NCBI RefSeq assembly: GCF_001650405.1
Contig: NZ_LWCU01000008.1
Location: 667 to 64,666, forward strand
Direction of reading: 5' to 3'
From: Microbacterium sp. H83
GTDB taxonomy: Bacteria > Actinomycetota > Actinomycetes > Actinomycetales > Microbacteriaceae
DNA length: 64,000 nt
Position 1 is the stretch's first letter. Each line of letters begins with the position of its first letter. The notes beneath the pieces were generated by a model. It was given only the letters and a program-made list of their open reading frames with translations, was not told the DNA's origin and searched no databases. The translations under genes and the position numbers were made by a program. Shown in pieces: positions 49,077 to 57,061 of this stretch.

Positions 49077-49108
49077 GGAGTCCTCGGGTCGCGCGGCCCG
49101 AGGCCTCC
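49077..49108. terminator. bidirectional terminator hairpin
   Basis: CCTCGGG (49082-49088) pairs perfectly with CCCGAGG (49097-49103), extended by GGAG/CTCC outside one mismatch. It lies between the convergent genes ending at 49057 and 49115. Confidence 0.78.
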
Positions 49109-49114
49109 TGCGCG

Positions 49115-49831
49115 TCAGCGACCGAGGCCGACGCGATCGACCTTGCGGTGATACCGCATGCCCGCGAGGCCGCCGAGCACGGCGCCGACGAGGGTCACCA
49201 CGGCGGCTCCGACCGCGGTGAGGATGCCGGTCGTCGTCGCCGTCTCGGGCGTGACGGGGATGCGGGGGAAGCCCTGCAGGTTCCCGAGGATGTCCCACTG
49301 CGCTCCCGCGATCGCACTGACGATCGCGACGACGATCGCGACGACGATCGCCCAGATCCAGACGGCGATGCCCTGCTTGGCCCCGCTGAATCGCGCCATC
49401 CGCCCGGCGACGTAGCCGCCGGCGAAGTACGACACCAGGAGCACGACGGCGATCACCACGATCGCGACGATCCCGAGGGGACCCATCGCCGAGTCGGCCG
49501 CCTCCTCGGGCGTCGTTCCGCTGTTCGCGCCGACCGCCGCACCGATCGCGGTGACGAGGGCGGTGAGGAGGACCGTCGTGCCCATCGCGGTGAGCCAGCC
49601 GAAGAACGCCGAGCCGAACTTGAAGCCGCCGAACTCCGCCTTCTCGCGGCGATGCACGTCGTCGTGCAGCGATCGGGCGTCGTCGCGGGCCGGCGGAGAG
49701 CCCTCCGGCACCTCGTGCACGGTCGCGCCCTGCTCACGGGCGGCGCGGGGATCGGGAACGTAGTCGGGGTCGCGCGGCGTGCGGGGGTCACGCGGAGCGG
49801 CGGGGTCGGGTGTGCTGTCTCGTGTGCTCAT
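49115..49831 (-). CDS. conserved membrane protein with acidic N-terminal region
   Basis: A 238-residue protein. The first 80 residues are hydrophilic and Asp/Pro/Arg-rich (RDSTPDPAAPRDPRTPRDPD), then FKFGSAFFGWLTAMGTTVLL starts four hydrophobic helices in two pairs, with VLLVSYFAGGYVAGRMARFS and GAAVVTLVGAVLGGLAGMRY. The fold resembles the glycine-zipper membrane proteins common in actinobacteria. Function unknown. ATG 49831 has TACATT 12 bases upstream and no Shine-Dalgarno, so it may be leaderless. The ORF frame of 698 codons upstream is a shadow. Confidence 0.75.
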   Translation of the reverse strand: MSTRDSTPDPAAPRDPRTPRDPDYVPDPRAAREQGATVHEVPEGSPPARDDARSLHDDVHRREKAEFGGFKFGSAFFGWLTAMGTTVLLTALVTAIGAAVGANSGTTPEEAADSAMGPLGIVAIVVIAVVLLVSYFAGGYVAGRMARFSGAKQGIAVWIWAIVVAIVVAIVSAIAGAQWDILGNLQGFPRIPVTPETATTTGILTAVGAAVVTLVGAVLGGLAGMRYHRKVDRVGLGR

Positions 49832-50026
49832 GCTGCGGAATGTAGGCCTCTCGCGTCGATGCGTGAGGGCGGTTGCTCTTCCGCGACGGCGCGCGTAACC
49901 TGCCCCGCAGCATTCGCACCGCATCCGTCTGTTCCCCCGGGTACTCCCCGCCGGTCGTGTGGTCAACCCCGCGACGCACGCTCCGCAGCTGTGGGATTCT
50001 CGGAGTCCGTCGGACGGAGGGCACGC

Positions 50027-50755
50027 ATGACGTCGTTGGAAGAGCTGTGGCTGGTGCGTCACGGAGAGAGCATCGGGAACGTCGCGGCCACCGCCGCGGA
50101 GGTGGCCGGTGCCGAGGTGATCGCGCTCGACACGCGCGACGCCGACGTGCCGCTGTCCGAGACCGGAGTGGAGCAGGCGCGAGCGCTCGGCGCACCGCTG
50201 CTCGGCGCCGAGCGGATTCCGGAGATCGCCTGGGTGTCGCCGTACGTGCGGGCGCAGCAGACCTTCGCGCTGAGCATCGAGAACGGTCCGGACATCCGCC
50301 GCGTGCTCACCGATGAGCGGCTCCGCGACCGCGAGCTCGGCATCCTCGACCTGCTGACCCGACGGGGCGTGGTCGCGCGGCATCCGGAGGAGGCGGCACG
50401 GCGGGCGAACCTGGGCAAGTACTATCACCGGCCGCCCGGCGGCGAGTCCTGGGCCGACGTGTCGCTGCGTCTGCGGTCGTTCCTCCACGACGCCTCGGCG
50501 GCCGATGCCAGGGTGGGTCTGGTCGTGGCGCACGACGCCGTCGTCATGCTGCTGGTGGCGCTGCTCACGGGCATGGGCGAAGCCGCTCTCCTGCGATTCG
50601 CCGCCGCGAACACGGTCTTGAACGCCTCGGTCACTCGTCTCCGCGCCGACGGGGAGCGATGGCAGCTCACCGACTTCTCGGATGTGCGCCACCTCGAGCG
50701 GCTCGGCGCGGAGGTCACCGCACACCCCGGGAGCCCCGATGTCCTTCCCCGCTGA
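50027..50755 (+). CDS. histidine phosphatase (phosphoglycerate-mutase-like)
   Basis: A 242-residue histidine-phosphatase-superfamily protein. LVRHGES at residue 9 is the RHG catalytic block; Arg in ERLRDRELG and the second His in LVVAHDAVVM near 170 complete the site. The substrate is unknown (sugar phosphate, phosphoprotein or nucleotide). ATG 50027 has GGAGG 5 bases upstream. It overlaps the NAD(P)H-hydrate dehydratase gene by 17 bases, so both are one operon. Confidence 0.88.
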   Translation: MTSLEELWLVRHGESIGNVAATAAEVAGAEVIALDTRDADVPLSETGVEQARALGAPLLGAERIPEIAWVSPYVRAQQTFALSIENGPDIRRVLTDERLRDRELGILDLLTRRGVVARHPEEAARRANLGKYYHRPPGGESWADVSLRLRSFLHDASAADARVGLVVAHDAVVMLLVALLTGMGEAALLRFAAANTVLNASVTRLRADGERWQLTDFSDVRHLERLGAEVTAHPGSPDVLPR

Positions 50756-51587
50756 CCCGACGGCCGTGACGCCCGCCCTTCTCGCGGAATGGGGGCTGCC
50801 CGACCCCGGCGACTCGAAGAAGTCCCGCGGCACCGCGATGGTGATCGGCGGGTCGCCCCTGTCGACCGGCGCCGTGATCCTGGCCGGCGAGGCTGCGCTG
50901 CGCGTCGGCGCGGGGAAGGTCGGGGTGACGACGGATGCCACTCTGACCGATGTCGTCCGGGGGGCGTTCCCCGAGGCCGGCGTGCATGACGCGCCCGAAT
51001 CCGGCGGGCCGACGGATGCCGCGTGCGCGAGCTCCTGCGACGACGCGGATGCCGTCCTGGTCGGGCCGGGACTCGCCGACCCGGAGACGGCGCGCGACTG
51101 GCTGCGACGGCTGTCCGAGCGGACGATCGACCGTCTCGTCGTCGACGCCTTCGCCGTCGGCATCCTGCGCGATGTGCCACGCGACGAGCTGCCGCGATCG
51201 CTCATCGTCAACGCGAACCTCGACGAAGCGGAGATCCTCCTCGGCCGCCCGGTCGACGATCTCTCTCGCGACCTGCGCGGACTCGCGCGCGATCTCGACG
51301 CCGTGGTGCACTGCTACTCCGCCGTCGCCGCGCCCTCCGGCGAGGTGTGGGAGCTGGATGCGGGCGGCGCGGGGCTCGGCACGGCGGGGTCCGGAGACGT
51401 CCTCGCCGGCGCGATCACCGGCTTCGCCGCCCGCGGACTCCCGCTGGAGCGCGCCGCCGTCTGGGGCGCCTGGTGCCACGGTCGCGCCGGCGACCGCCTC
51501 ACCGAGCGGATGGGGCTCGGATTCCTGGCGCGAGAACTCGCGGAGGAGCTGCCCGCCGCCGTCCTCGACGCCGAGAGGCGGCGCTGA
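50739..51587 (+). CDS. nnrD: ADP-dependent NAD(P)H-hydrate dehydratase
   Basis: A 282-residue ribokinase-like enzyme that repairs hydrated NAD(P)H using ADP. DSKKSRGTAMVIGGSPLSTG near the N-terminus, LVGPGLADPE near residue 107, NANLDEAEILLGRP near 158 and GLGTAGSGDVLAGAITGF near 212 with the catalytic Asp are the family blocks. The epimerase domain (NnrE) is missing, so this is a dehydratase-only form. ATG 50739 overlaps the upstream phosphatase end. The role is metabolite repair in the cytosol. Confidence 0.92.
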   Translation: MSFPADPTAVTPALLAEWGLPDPGDSKKSRGTAMVIGGSPLSTGAVILAGEAALRVGAGKVGVTTDATLTDVVRGAFPEAGVHDAPESGGPTDAACASSCDDADAVLVGPGLADPETARDWLRRLSERTIDRLVVDAFAVGILRDVPRDELPRSLIVNANLDEAEILLGRPVDDLSRDLRGLARDLDAVVHCYSAVAAPSGEVWELDAGGAGLGTAGSGDVLAGAITGFAARGLPLERAAVWGAWCHGRAGDRLTERMGLGFLARELAEELPAAVLDAERRR

Positions 51588-51683
51588 CGGCGAGGCACCG
51601 GGAGCGCGGCCGATCATGAGCAGCGGTCGACGCCCGTCCGGAGCCGTCCGAGGCGCCGTCTGTCAACCCGCGCGCGGATCGGG

Positions 51684-53357
51684 ATGAGCGCGGATACCGT
51701 CTCTCGCATGAGCTCCTCCCGCACGTCTCCCGCGTCCGTCGACACCATCGCGCGAGAGGGCTTCGGGTGGGACGAGCTCCTTCCCGGGCAGCGCGAGGCG
51801 ATCGACTCGGCGTCGGCCGGTCGGGACACGCTGCTCGTGCTCGCGACCGGCGGCGGCAAGTCCGCCGTGTACCAGATCGCGGGCGCCCAGCGGGGCGGTG
51901 TCGTGGTGGTCGTGTCGCCGCTCGTGGCGCTGCAGGCCGACCAGATCGCCTCGATCGCCGCGGCCCCGGCGGCGCCGCCGGCCGTCGCGATCAACTCGGC
52001 CATCCCCGCATCCGAGGCCGCGCGAGCCTGGGATCTCATCGACGCAGGCGGCCCCGTGTACGTGCTGCTCGCTCCCGAGCAGCTGAGCCACGAGGAGACC
52101 GTCGCCCGACTCGCGGCCGCCGGCGTGACCCTCCTGGTGGTCGACGAGGCGCACTGCGTGTCGTCCTGGGGGCACGACTTCCGGCCCGACTACCTGCGGC
52201 TGGCGGACGTCCGTCGCGAGCTGGGCGACCCGCCGGTGCTCGCGATGACCGCCACGGCCTCCGAGCCGGTGCGCGCCGAGATCATCGAGAAGCTGGCGAT
52301 GACCGACGTGGACGTGCAGGTGCACGGCGTCGACCGCCCCGAGATCCGTCTCGTCGTGCATCGCCACGAGAGCGAGACGCAGAAGCGGGCGGCCGTCGTC
52401 GAGGAGGCCCGCACGTGGACCGCGCCGGGTCTGGTCTATGTGGCGACCCGCAAGGAGACCGAGGCGTATGCCGAGGAGATCGCCGCGGCGGATCGTCGGG
52501 TCGCCGCGTACCACGCCGGGATGAAGGCCGCCGATCGTCGCAGCATCCAGGACCGCTGGCGCGACGGCGAGCTCGACGTCGTCGTCGCCACCTCGGCGTT
52601 CGGCATGGGCATCGATCGACCCGACGTGCGCTTCGTGCTGCACGCCGCCGTCACCGAGTCCCTCGACGCCTACTACCAGGAGATCGGTCGGGCGGGGCGC
52701 GACGGCGAACCCGCCACGACCGCCCTCCACTATCACGCGAAGGATCTCGGCCTCCGGCGCTTCTTCACGCGCCGCTCGGTGCGGCCGGCCGAGATCCGCG
52801 CCCTCTGGGCGGCGATCGGTCGGACGCCGGGACGCCACGTCCACGAGCTCGCCGCCACGCTCGACAAGCCCTCGCGCACGGTCACCCGCCTCGTCAACGA
52901 CCTCGTCGACGCGCAGCTCGTCGAGACGACCGACGGCGTCCGGAAGGTGCGCTCGGTCGCGGCGGACACCGCGGTCCGCACCGTCCGCGAGACGCTCGAC
53001 GCCAGGGAGCGCGTGGCCGACTCCCGTCTGGCGATGATGCGCGCGTACGCCGAGACCTCGCACTGCCGCCGTCGGATCCTGCTCGACTACTTCGGGGTCG
53101 AGGGCGCCCGCTGGTGCGGCAACTGCGATCGCTGCGAACAGCGCGACGCCTCGGGGGCCTCGGACGCGGATGCCGGGATCGACGACGCGCCCCTCTCGGT
53201 GGACGTGCGGGTCGCACACCGCGAGTGGGGCGCGGGCACCGTCACCAGCGTCGACCCCGATCGCGCCACGATCTGTTTCGAGTCGGAGGGCTACAAGGTG
53301 GTGTCCTACGAGGCTCTCGAGACCGGGGTGCTCCAGCTGGCCGACGCTCTCGTCTGA
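51684..53357 (+). CDS. RecQ-family ATP-dependent DNA helicase (short form)
   Basis: A 557-residue superfamily 2 helicase. Walker A is ATGGGKSA at 54-61, DEAH at 154-157 (VVDEAHCVSSWGHDFRPDY), and the motif VI block is QEIGRAGRDGEPA near 345. The zinc-binding cysteine cluster (HCRRRILLDYF, then CGNCDRC) follows near 455-475. The C-terminal part is not an HRDC domain but a short beta domain with VRVAHREWGAGTVTSV. Such short RecQ-like helicases are common in actinobacteria. ATG 51684 or 51708 are both possible. Confidence 0.9.
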   Translation: MSADTVSRMSSSRTSPASVDTIAREGFGWDELLPGQREAIDSASAGRDTLLVLATGGGKSAVYQIAGAQRGGVVVVVSPLVALQADQIASIAAAPAAPPAVAINSAIPASEAARAWDLIDAGGPVYVLLAPEQLSHEETVARLAAAGVTLLVVDEAHCVSSWGHDFRPDYLRLADVRRELGDPPVLAMTATASEPVRAEIIEKLAMTDVDVQVHGVDRPEIRLVVHRHESETQKRAAVVEEARTWTAPGLVYVATRKETEAYAEEIAAADRRVAAYHAGMKAADRRSIQDRWRDGELDVVVATSAFGMGIDRPDVRFVLHAAVTESLDAYYQEIGRAGRDGEPATTALHYHAKDLGLRRFFTRRSVRPAEIRALWAAIGRTPGRHVHELAATLDKPSRTVTRLVNDLVDAQLVETTDGVRKVRSVAADTAVRTVRETLDARERVADSRLAMMRAYAETSHCRRRILLDYFGVEGARWCGNCDRCEQRDASGASDADAGIDDAPLSVDVRVAHREWGAGTVTSVDPDRATICFESEGYKVVSYEALETGVLQLADALV

Positions 53358-53407
53358 CGCGCCCGCTCGGCCGCGCGGCTCCTCCCCCGACGTGTGGTCG
53401 CGCGGGG

Positions 53408-53776
53408 TCAGGCGCAGAAGGTCGACAGCGAGTCGCGGAGTGCGTCGATCGCCTCGATCGTCTCCGGAGCCTGCAGGTCGCTCATCCCGCCGATCTGCTG
53501 CGCCGCCGACGAGACGAGCTCGCCGAGCGGCCCGTCGACCTGCGTCGCCAGACCGTCGAGGCTGGCGACGAGATCGTCGCGCGCCGCGTCGACCTGCTCG
53601 GCCGAGGCACCGCCCCGATCGAGCAGCGCCTGATAGCGGGCGTAGGCATCGTCGATCGATGCGCACGTCTGCTGCACGTCCACGCCCAGCGCGTCGCCGG
53701 CGGCCTGCGTCACCTGGGCGCAGCCGCCCAGGAGTCCGATGGCGAGCAGGAGGGGAAGGACGACGATGCGGCGCAT
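53408..53776 (-). CDS. small lipoprotein of unknown function
   Basis: A 122-residue protein with a short signal peptide (RRIVVLPLLLAIGLLGGC) ending in a lipobox with Cys19. The mature part has helical repeats (SIDDAYARYQALLDRGGASA, AARDDLVASLDGLATQVDGP). There are two later cysteines. No family recognised. It is convergent with the RecQ gene and separated by 50 bases without a clear hairpin. Confidence 0.8.
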   Translation of the reverse strand: MRRIVVLPLLLAIGLLGGCAQVTQAAGDALGVDVQQTCASIDDAYARYQALLDRGGASAEQVDAARDDLVASLDGLATQVDGPLGELVSSAAQQIGGMSDLQAPETIEAIDALRDSLSTFCA

Positions 53777-53835
53777 GCCCCGAGGCTAACCCGCGCGCCT
53801 GGGCCGCACCTGACGCAGGCCGCCCGGCACCGGGA

Positions 53836-54657
53836 TCAGCGCAGTGCGCCGGGTTCCGCCTTCACCCTTCGGCGTTCGCTCACGACGAGGACGATGAGCA
53901 GCACCAACCCGGACAGCGTGACCAGATAGGTGCTGAGCGAGGACAGGATGCCGACGAGACCGGATTCCGGGTACTCGCCGTGGAGCGAGAGCGTCGGGTC
54001 GGTACTGGCGTGCAGCAGGATCGGACCCCAGATCGTGCGCGTCACACGCAGCGCGAGATACATGCACACGCCGAAGAAGAACGTGTAGACCACCTGCGCG
54101 GCTGTCGTCACGACGCCCTGATCGGAGGTGAAGACGTTGCCGATGTGCAGGGCGGCGAACACTCCTGCAGACATCAGTGCCACGGCGATCTCCCCGTGGC
54201 CGGCTCTGCGCATCAAGGTCACGACGAAGCCTCGGGTCAGCAACTCCTCGGCCATCCCGATCACCACTCCTGTGAGCAGCCAGGCGCCGACGAGGGGAAA
54301 TCCGGCCGCGCCGTAGTCGACGCTGAGCACCGACGAGACGTTGATGGCGAGCACGACCACGACCGCGATCCACATCCAGCGCCGACTCCGCAGGGTCTGC
54401 CGGCCGAAGAGCTCGCGCAGCCAGCCGACCGATGCGGCGAAGGCGAGCAGGGACAGCACTCCAAGGAGGATCGGCAGCCCGGTGTGGACGAGCAGGTCCC
54501 CGGCGCCGCCGTCGCGGGGAACGGATGCGCCGATGGTCGCGTCGACCACCCATCCGAGCAGCTCGTACAGCGCGTAGTACGCCGCGGCGAGCACGAGTGC
54601 ACGCCACCAGCCGCCGCGCTCCCAGAACCACCGCCATCCCGAGACCCTGTCTTCCAT
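53836..54657 (-). CDS. CPBP-family intramembrane metalloprotease
   Basis: A 273-residue polytopic protein with about eight helices. GMAEELLTRGFVVTLMRR carries the EExxxR motif, GVFAALHIGNVF the FxxxH-like motif and ILLHASTD the third His region; together they mark CPBP/Rce1-like proteases (abortive infection family). Targets may be prenylated or membrane proteins. ATG 54657 has GGTGGAG upstream; the frame to 55002 is a shadow. Function otherwise unknown. Confidence 0.87.
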   Translation of the reverse strand: MEDRVSGWRWFWERGGWWRALVLAAAYYALYELLGWVVDATIGASVPRDGGAGDLLVHTGLPILLGVLSLLAFAASVGWLRELFGRQTLRSRRWMWIAVVVVLAINVSSVLSVDYGAAGFPLVGAWLLTGVVIGMAEELLTRGFVVTLMRRAGHGEIAVALMSAGVFAALHIGNVFTSDQGVVTTAAQVVYTFFFGVCMYLALRVTRTIWGPILLHASTDPTLSLHGEYPESGLVGILSSLSTYLVTLSGLVLLIVLVVSERRRVKAEPGALR

Positions 54658-55047
54658 CGCTCCACCCCTCGTCCGAGAACCTGGTCTCAAACTAGCGAGG
54701 ATGCCGTAACGGAACGAAGGGCTGGCCAGAAGGAAGATAGGACCTTGACTTTCGTCTATTTGTCGATGACCGAATGTCCAGAGCCAGAAAAGCCGAAGAA
54801 GACTTGTGGACATCCACAGGATCCGAGACGATGCCCGCATCCATTCACCAGAATAGGGACGTCTCCCAAGGACGGGGGTGCACGACAAGGCGCCGCTTCT
54901 GGGGAAAGGCACCGCGAGAGTGGGGATACTCCGCCGTCGTTGCACGTCCTCTCGGCCCTCCCCCCGGTGCCGCGAGACCGCGAGTTTCCCCCTCTCCGGC
55001 ACCCGAAGCCGGCGAGGGGGATCACTCGCTCTCGCCCCCGCGGCCGG
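54658..55047. other. gap without a clear gene, carrying a DnaA-box-like palindrome
   Basis: This 390-base stretch between the CPBP protease start and the small acidic protein end holds no convincing gene on either strand. TGTGGA-CA-TCCACA (54805-54818) is a perfect short palindrome that includes a sequence close to actinobacterial DnaA boxes (TTGTCCACA). The local base composition is less GC-rich than in neighbouring genes. A TTGACT at 54745 resembles a -35 without a good -10. Confidence 0.5.
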
Positions 55048-55212
55048 TCAGCCCCCGGACGGGTTTTGGAGCGGCGCGCCGTCGTCGTCGGTCGTCTCCT
55101 CCTCGAGGATGTCGTCCGTGCTGGTCGACGTCTCGTCGGGAGCCCCGCCGGATGCCGTGTCGGCTTCCTCGTCCGCTCCGGGGGTGCCCTGGGTGTTGCT
55201 CGGGTCGCTCAT
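55048..55212 (-). CDS. small acidic protein, MSDP type
   Basis: A 54-residue acidic disordered-looking protein (MSDPSNTQGTPGADEEADTA ... DDDGAPLQNPSGG). ATG 55212 follows GAGCAGGACG. It resembles the protein at 31899-32099 in its MSDP start and acidity. No function is known. The DUF7882-like copy 3 follows upstream on the same strand, ending 103 bases before this start. Confidence 0.6.
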   Translation of the reverse strand: MSDPSNTQGTPGADEEADTASGGAPDETSTSTDDILEEETTDDDGAPLQNPSGG

Positions 55213-55315
55213 CGTCCTGCTCCGATCTGTGGTGGGATCGGCGACGCTACGCCGCAGCATCCGAACGCGTCAGGGCATTGACCCCGGCGCGCCTGCGCGA
55301 GACACTGCCCGCGCC

Positions 55316-55654
55316 TCAGGCTGCGGGCACGAGCGCGGGTCGGTGCGCGGACTCCTGCGCCTCCCAGGTCAGAGGGTCGATCGTCAGGCCGGTCGCCGAG
55401 TTCGCCGACTCCAGGAGCTGTCGCAGATACGCCATCTCGGTGCGCGGGACCTCGATGTGGTCGAAGACGAAGTGCAGCGGGATCGACGGCTGCATCCACA
55501 GCGTCTCGCGACCGCCGCCGTCGGAGCGCACCCAGGTGAGCGTGAACGACTCGTGGCGACGGAGCTTGGTCGCGGCGATGATCTGGATGTACTGCAGGAG
55601 GCGATCGTCGACGTCGATGGGCTGGTTGGCGTCGCCGTATCGGAGCTGTCCCAT
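55316..55654 (-). CDS. DUF7882-like small protein, copy 3 (divergent)
   Basis: A 112-residue homologue of the proteins at 42619 and 48415, more diverged: MGQLRYGDANQPIDVDDRLL, IAATKLRRHESFTLTWVRSD, GGGRETLWMQPSIPLHFVFD and ATGLTIDP. ATG 55654 has AAGGAG upstream. It is divergent from a MarR gene, and AGTT-CTTT-AACT lies near its likely -35, so it is probably MarR-controlled. The function is unknown. Confidence 0.78.
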   Translation of the reverse strand: MGQLRYGDANQPIDVDDRLLQYIQIIAATKLRRHESFTLTWVRSDGGGRETLWMQPSIPLHFVFDHIEVPRTEMAYLRQLLESANSATGLTIDPLTWEAQESAHRPALVPAA

Positions 55655-55738
55655 GATGACTCCTTCGTGAGTGGGGGCCGACGCGGTGGCGCGCCTCCCC
55701 GATGTCGAGGTGCCTGGTGTCAGGCTAGCACTTATCTC

Positions 55739-55813
55739 AGTTCTTTAACTAAATTCATGAAATGTTCATCTCGATAGCTTTTCGAGTTGACCACTCGACT
55801 GTCGAAATTTTCG
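55739..55813. promoter_or_regulatory. AT-rich divergent control region of the DUF7882-like and MarR genes
   Basis: Three inverted repeats occur in an unusually AT-rich stretch: AGTT-CTTT-AACT (55739-55750), TCGAGT-TGACC-ACTCGA (55782-55798) and CGAAA-T-TTTCG (55803-55813). The first overlaps the likely promoter of the DUF7882-like gene, the others lie before the MarR gene (ATG 55858, with TACAGT at 55815 as a possible -10). MarR proteins often bind such sites. Confidence 0.6.
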
Positions 55814-55857
55814 CTACAGTGGACGGGTTCGCCACGGGGCCGGAAGGAGATGCGGTT

Positions 55858-56298
55858 ATGAGTGACGCCGGCGGGACCCGCCTTCCGCTCACCCACGCCC
55901 TCATCCGCTACGTCGAGCAGCGGGCCGCGATGCTGGCGGAGGCGCGTCGGCAGCTCGGCGTCAACGAGCTCGACGCTCGCACGCTCCTGCATGTCGGAGC
56001 GAACCCCGGCATCCGTCCCACTCAGCTTGGCGAGCACCTCGGGATCACCTCGGCCGGCGTAACCGCGCTCGCGGACCGCCTGATCATGCGTGGGATGCTG
56101 CGGCGGGAGCAGGACGACTCCGACCGCCGGGTCAACCACCTCTTCGTGGAGGTCGACCTCGACGACGAGCCGTGGTCGATGCTCACGGCGTTCGACGACA
56201 CGCTCGATCGGGAGCTGCGCGCCAGCGCCGCCGACACGGACCGGTTCGCCGACGTCCTCGACGCCGCTGCGGGCGCCGCCTCACGCGCGCTCGCGTAG
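55858..56298 (+). CDS. MarR-family regulator
   Basis: A 146-residue winged-helix regulator. The recognition region (IRPTQLGEHLGITSAGVTAL, then ADRLIMRGMLRREQDDSDRR) and the wing VNHLFVEVDLDD are typical MarR features. ATG 55858 has GGAAGGAG 9 bases upstream. The frame to 55762 is a shadow. It probably controls itself and the divergent DUF7882-like gene through the repeats at 55739-55813; the ligand is unknown. Confidence 0.9.
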   Translation: MSDAGGTRLPLTHALIRYVEQRAAMLAEARRQLGVNELDARTLLHVGANPGIRPTQLGEHLGITSAGVTALADRLIMRGMLRREQDDSDRRVNHLFVEVDLDDEPWSMLTAFDDTLDRELRASAADTDRFADVLDAAAGAASRALA

Positions 56299-56333
56299 AA
56301 CGGCGTCGCGGCGCGGATCCTGCGCGCGGAGGC

Positions 56334-56681
56334 CTACTCTCCGTCGTTCATGTGGGCGAGATGCTGTCGCGACTTCTCTTCGAGGAAGTCGACGAGATCC
56401 GCCGCCGCCGCGAGCTCCTGGGAGAGCATCCGCACGTCGGCGCTCGTCACCACCATCGCGTCCGCGCGCGCTTCGAACGTGACCCGCCACTCGGGACTGC
56501 CCAGCTCGGCCGGCTGCATGTACACGGAGGTCGTCGCGCCGTCGAGGGGGACGACGACCAGGCCGCTGTCACTGCCACCCACCTCTTCCTGCACGGCGAC
56601 CCGTGCACGGTGGGCCCCGGGAACGGACGACGCGTACTCCGCCAGCCACGCCTCCAGCAGAGCTCGACTACGAAACGGCAC
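56334..56681 (-). CDS. small hypothetical protein
   Basis: A 115-residue protein: RSRALLEAWLAEYASSVPG, VAVQEEVGGSDSGLVVVPLD, ATTSVYMQPAELGSPEWRVT and a C-terminal helix with LSQELAAAADLVDFLEEKSR. GTG 56681 follows GAGGGGAC. No family recognised, though the mix of a beta core and a terminal helix suggests a compact folded domain. It is convergent with the MarR gene. Confidence 0.65.
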   Translation of the reverse strand: MPFRSRALLEAWLAEYASSVPGAHRARVAVQEEVGGSDSGLVVVPLDGATTSVYMQPAELGSPEWRVTFEARADAMVVTSADVRMLSQELAAAADLVDFLEEKSRQHLAHMNDGE

Positions 56682-56809
56682 GGCGTCCCCTCTCCAGTCT
56701 CGACGTCCAAGAATCGCACACCCGCCCCGCACCGCTCAATATCCGAGCGCGGACGTCGGCGGGATCGGTGAGCTCGGGAGGTCGGCGAGGTCGAGTCGGG
56801 CGGGGCGTC

Positions 56810-57061
56810 TAGGCTGGTGTCATGCCCCTCTCGTCCACCGCCAGCGCCTCTCGCGCTCCCCACCGGCTGCGCACCGCGACGCCGATGGCGATGTGGGTGC
56901 GGGTGCTTCTGCATCCGGGGACCAACGGGTGGACGAGCGTGTGGGGCACGATCTCGCACGGAGAGATCGCAGGCTGCCCGCCGCCACGTCGGTAGACCGC
57001 GCTTCGAGAGGAGACGCGGTCGCTTCGCGCCCTTCGTCGTTCTCCCACCCGAGGTCTGTCC
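56810..57061 (+). other. structured leader of nhaA with a short ORF (56822-56995)
   Basis: TAGGCT (56810-56815) is a likely -10, with transcription starting about 56822. A 57-codon ORF begins there (MPLSSTASASRAPHRL, ending CPPPRR, stop 56995) and its start resembles the NhaA N-terminus (MSSSLPSRARRAPHQL). The leader can form hairpins, for example GGGTGC-TTCT-GCATCC and GATCTC-N7-GAGATC. This is either a leader-peptide or an RNA control element for the antiporter. I did not match it to a known ion riboswitch. Confidence 0.5.

Noticed and set aside
54756..55025. 89-codon minus-strand ORF in the gap
   Set aside because: Cys/Arg/Gly-rich without hydrophobic pattern or ribosome site; likely chance.
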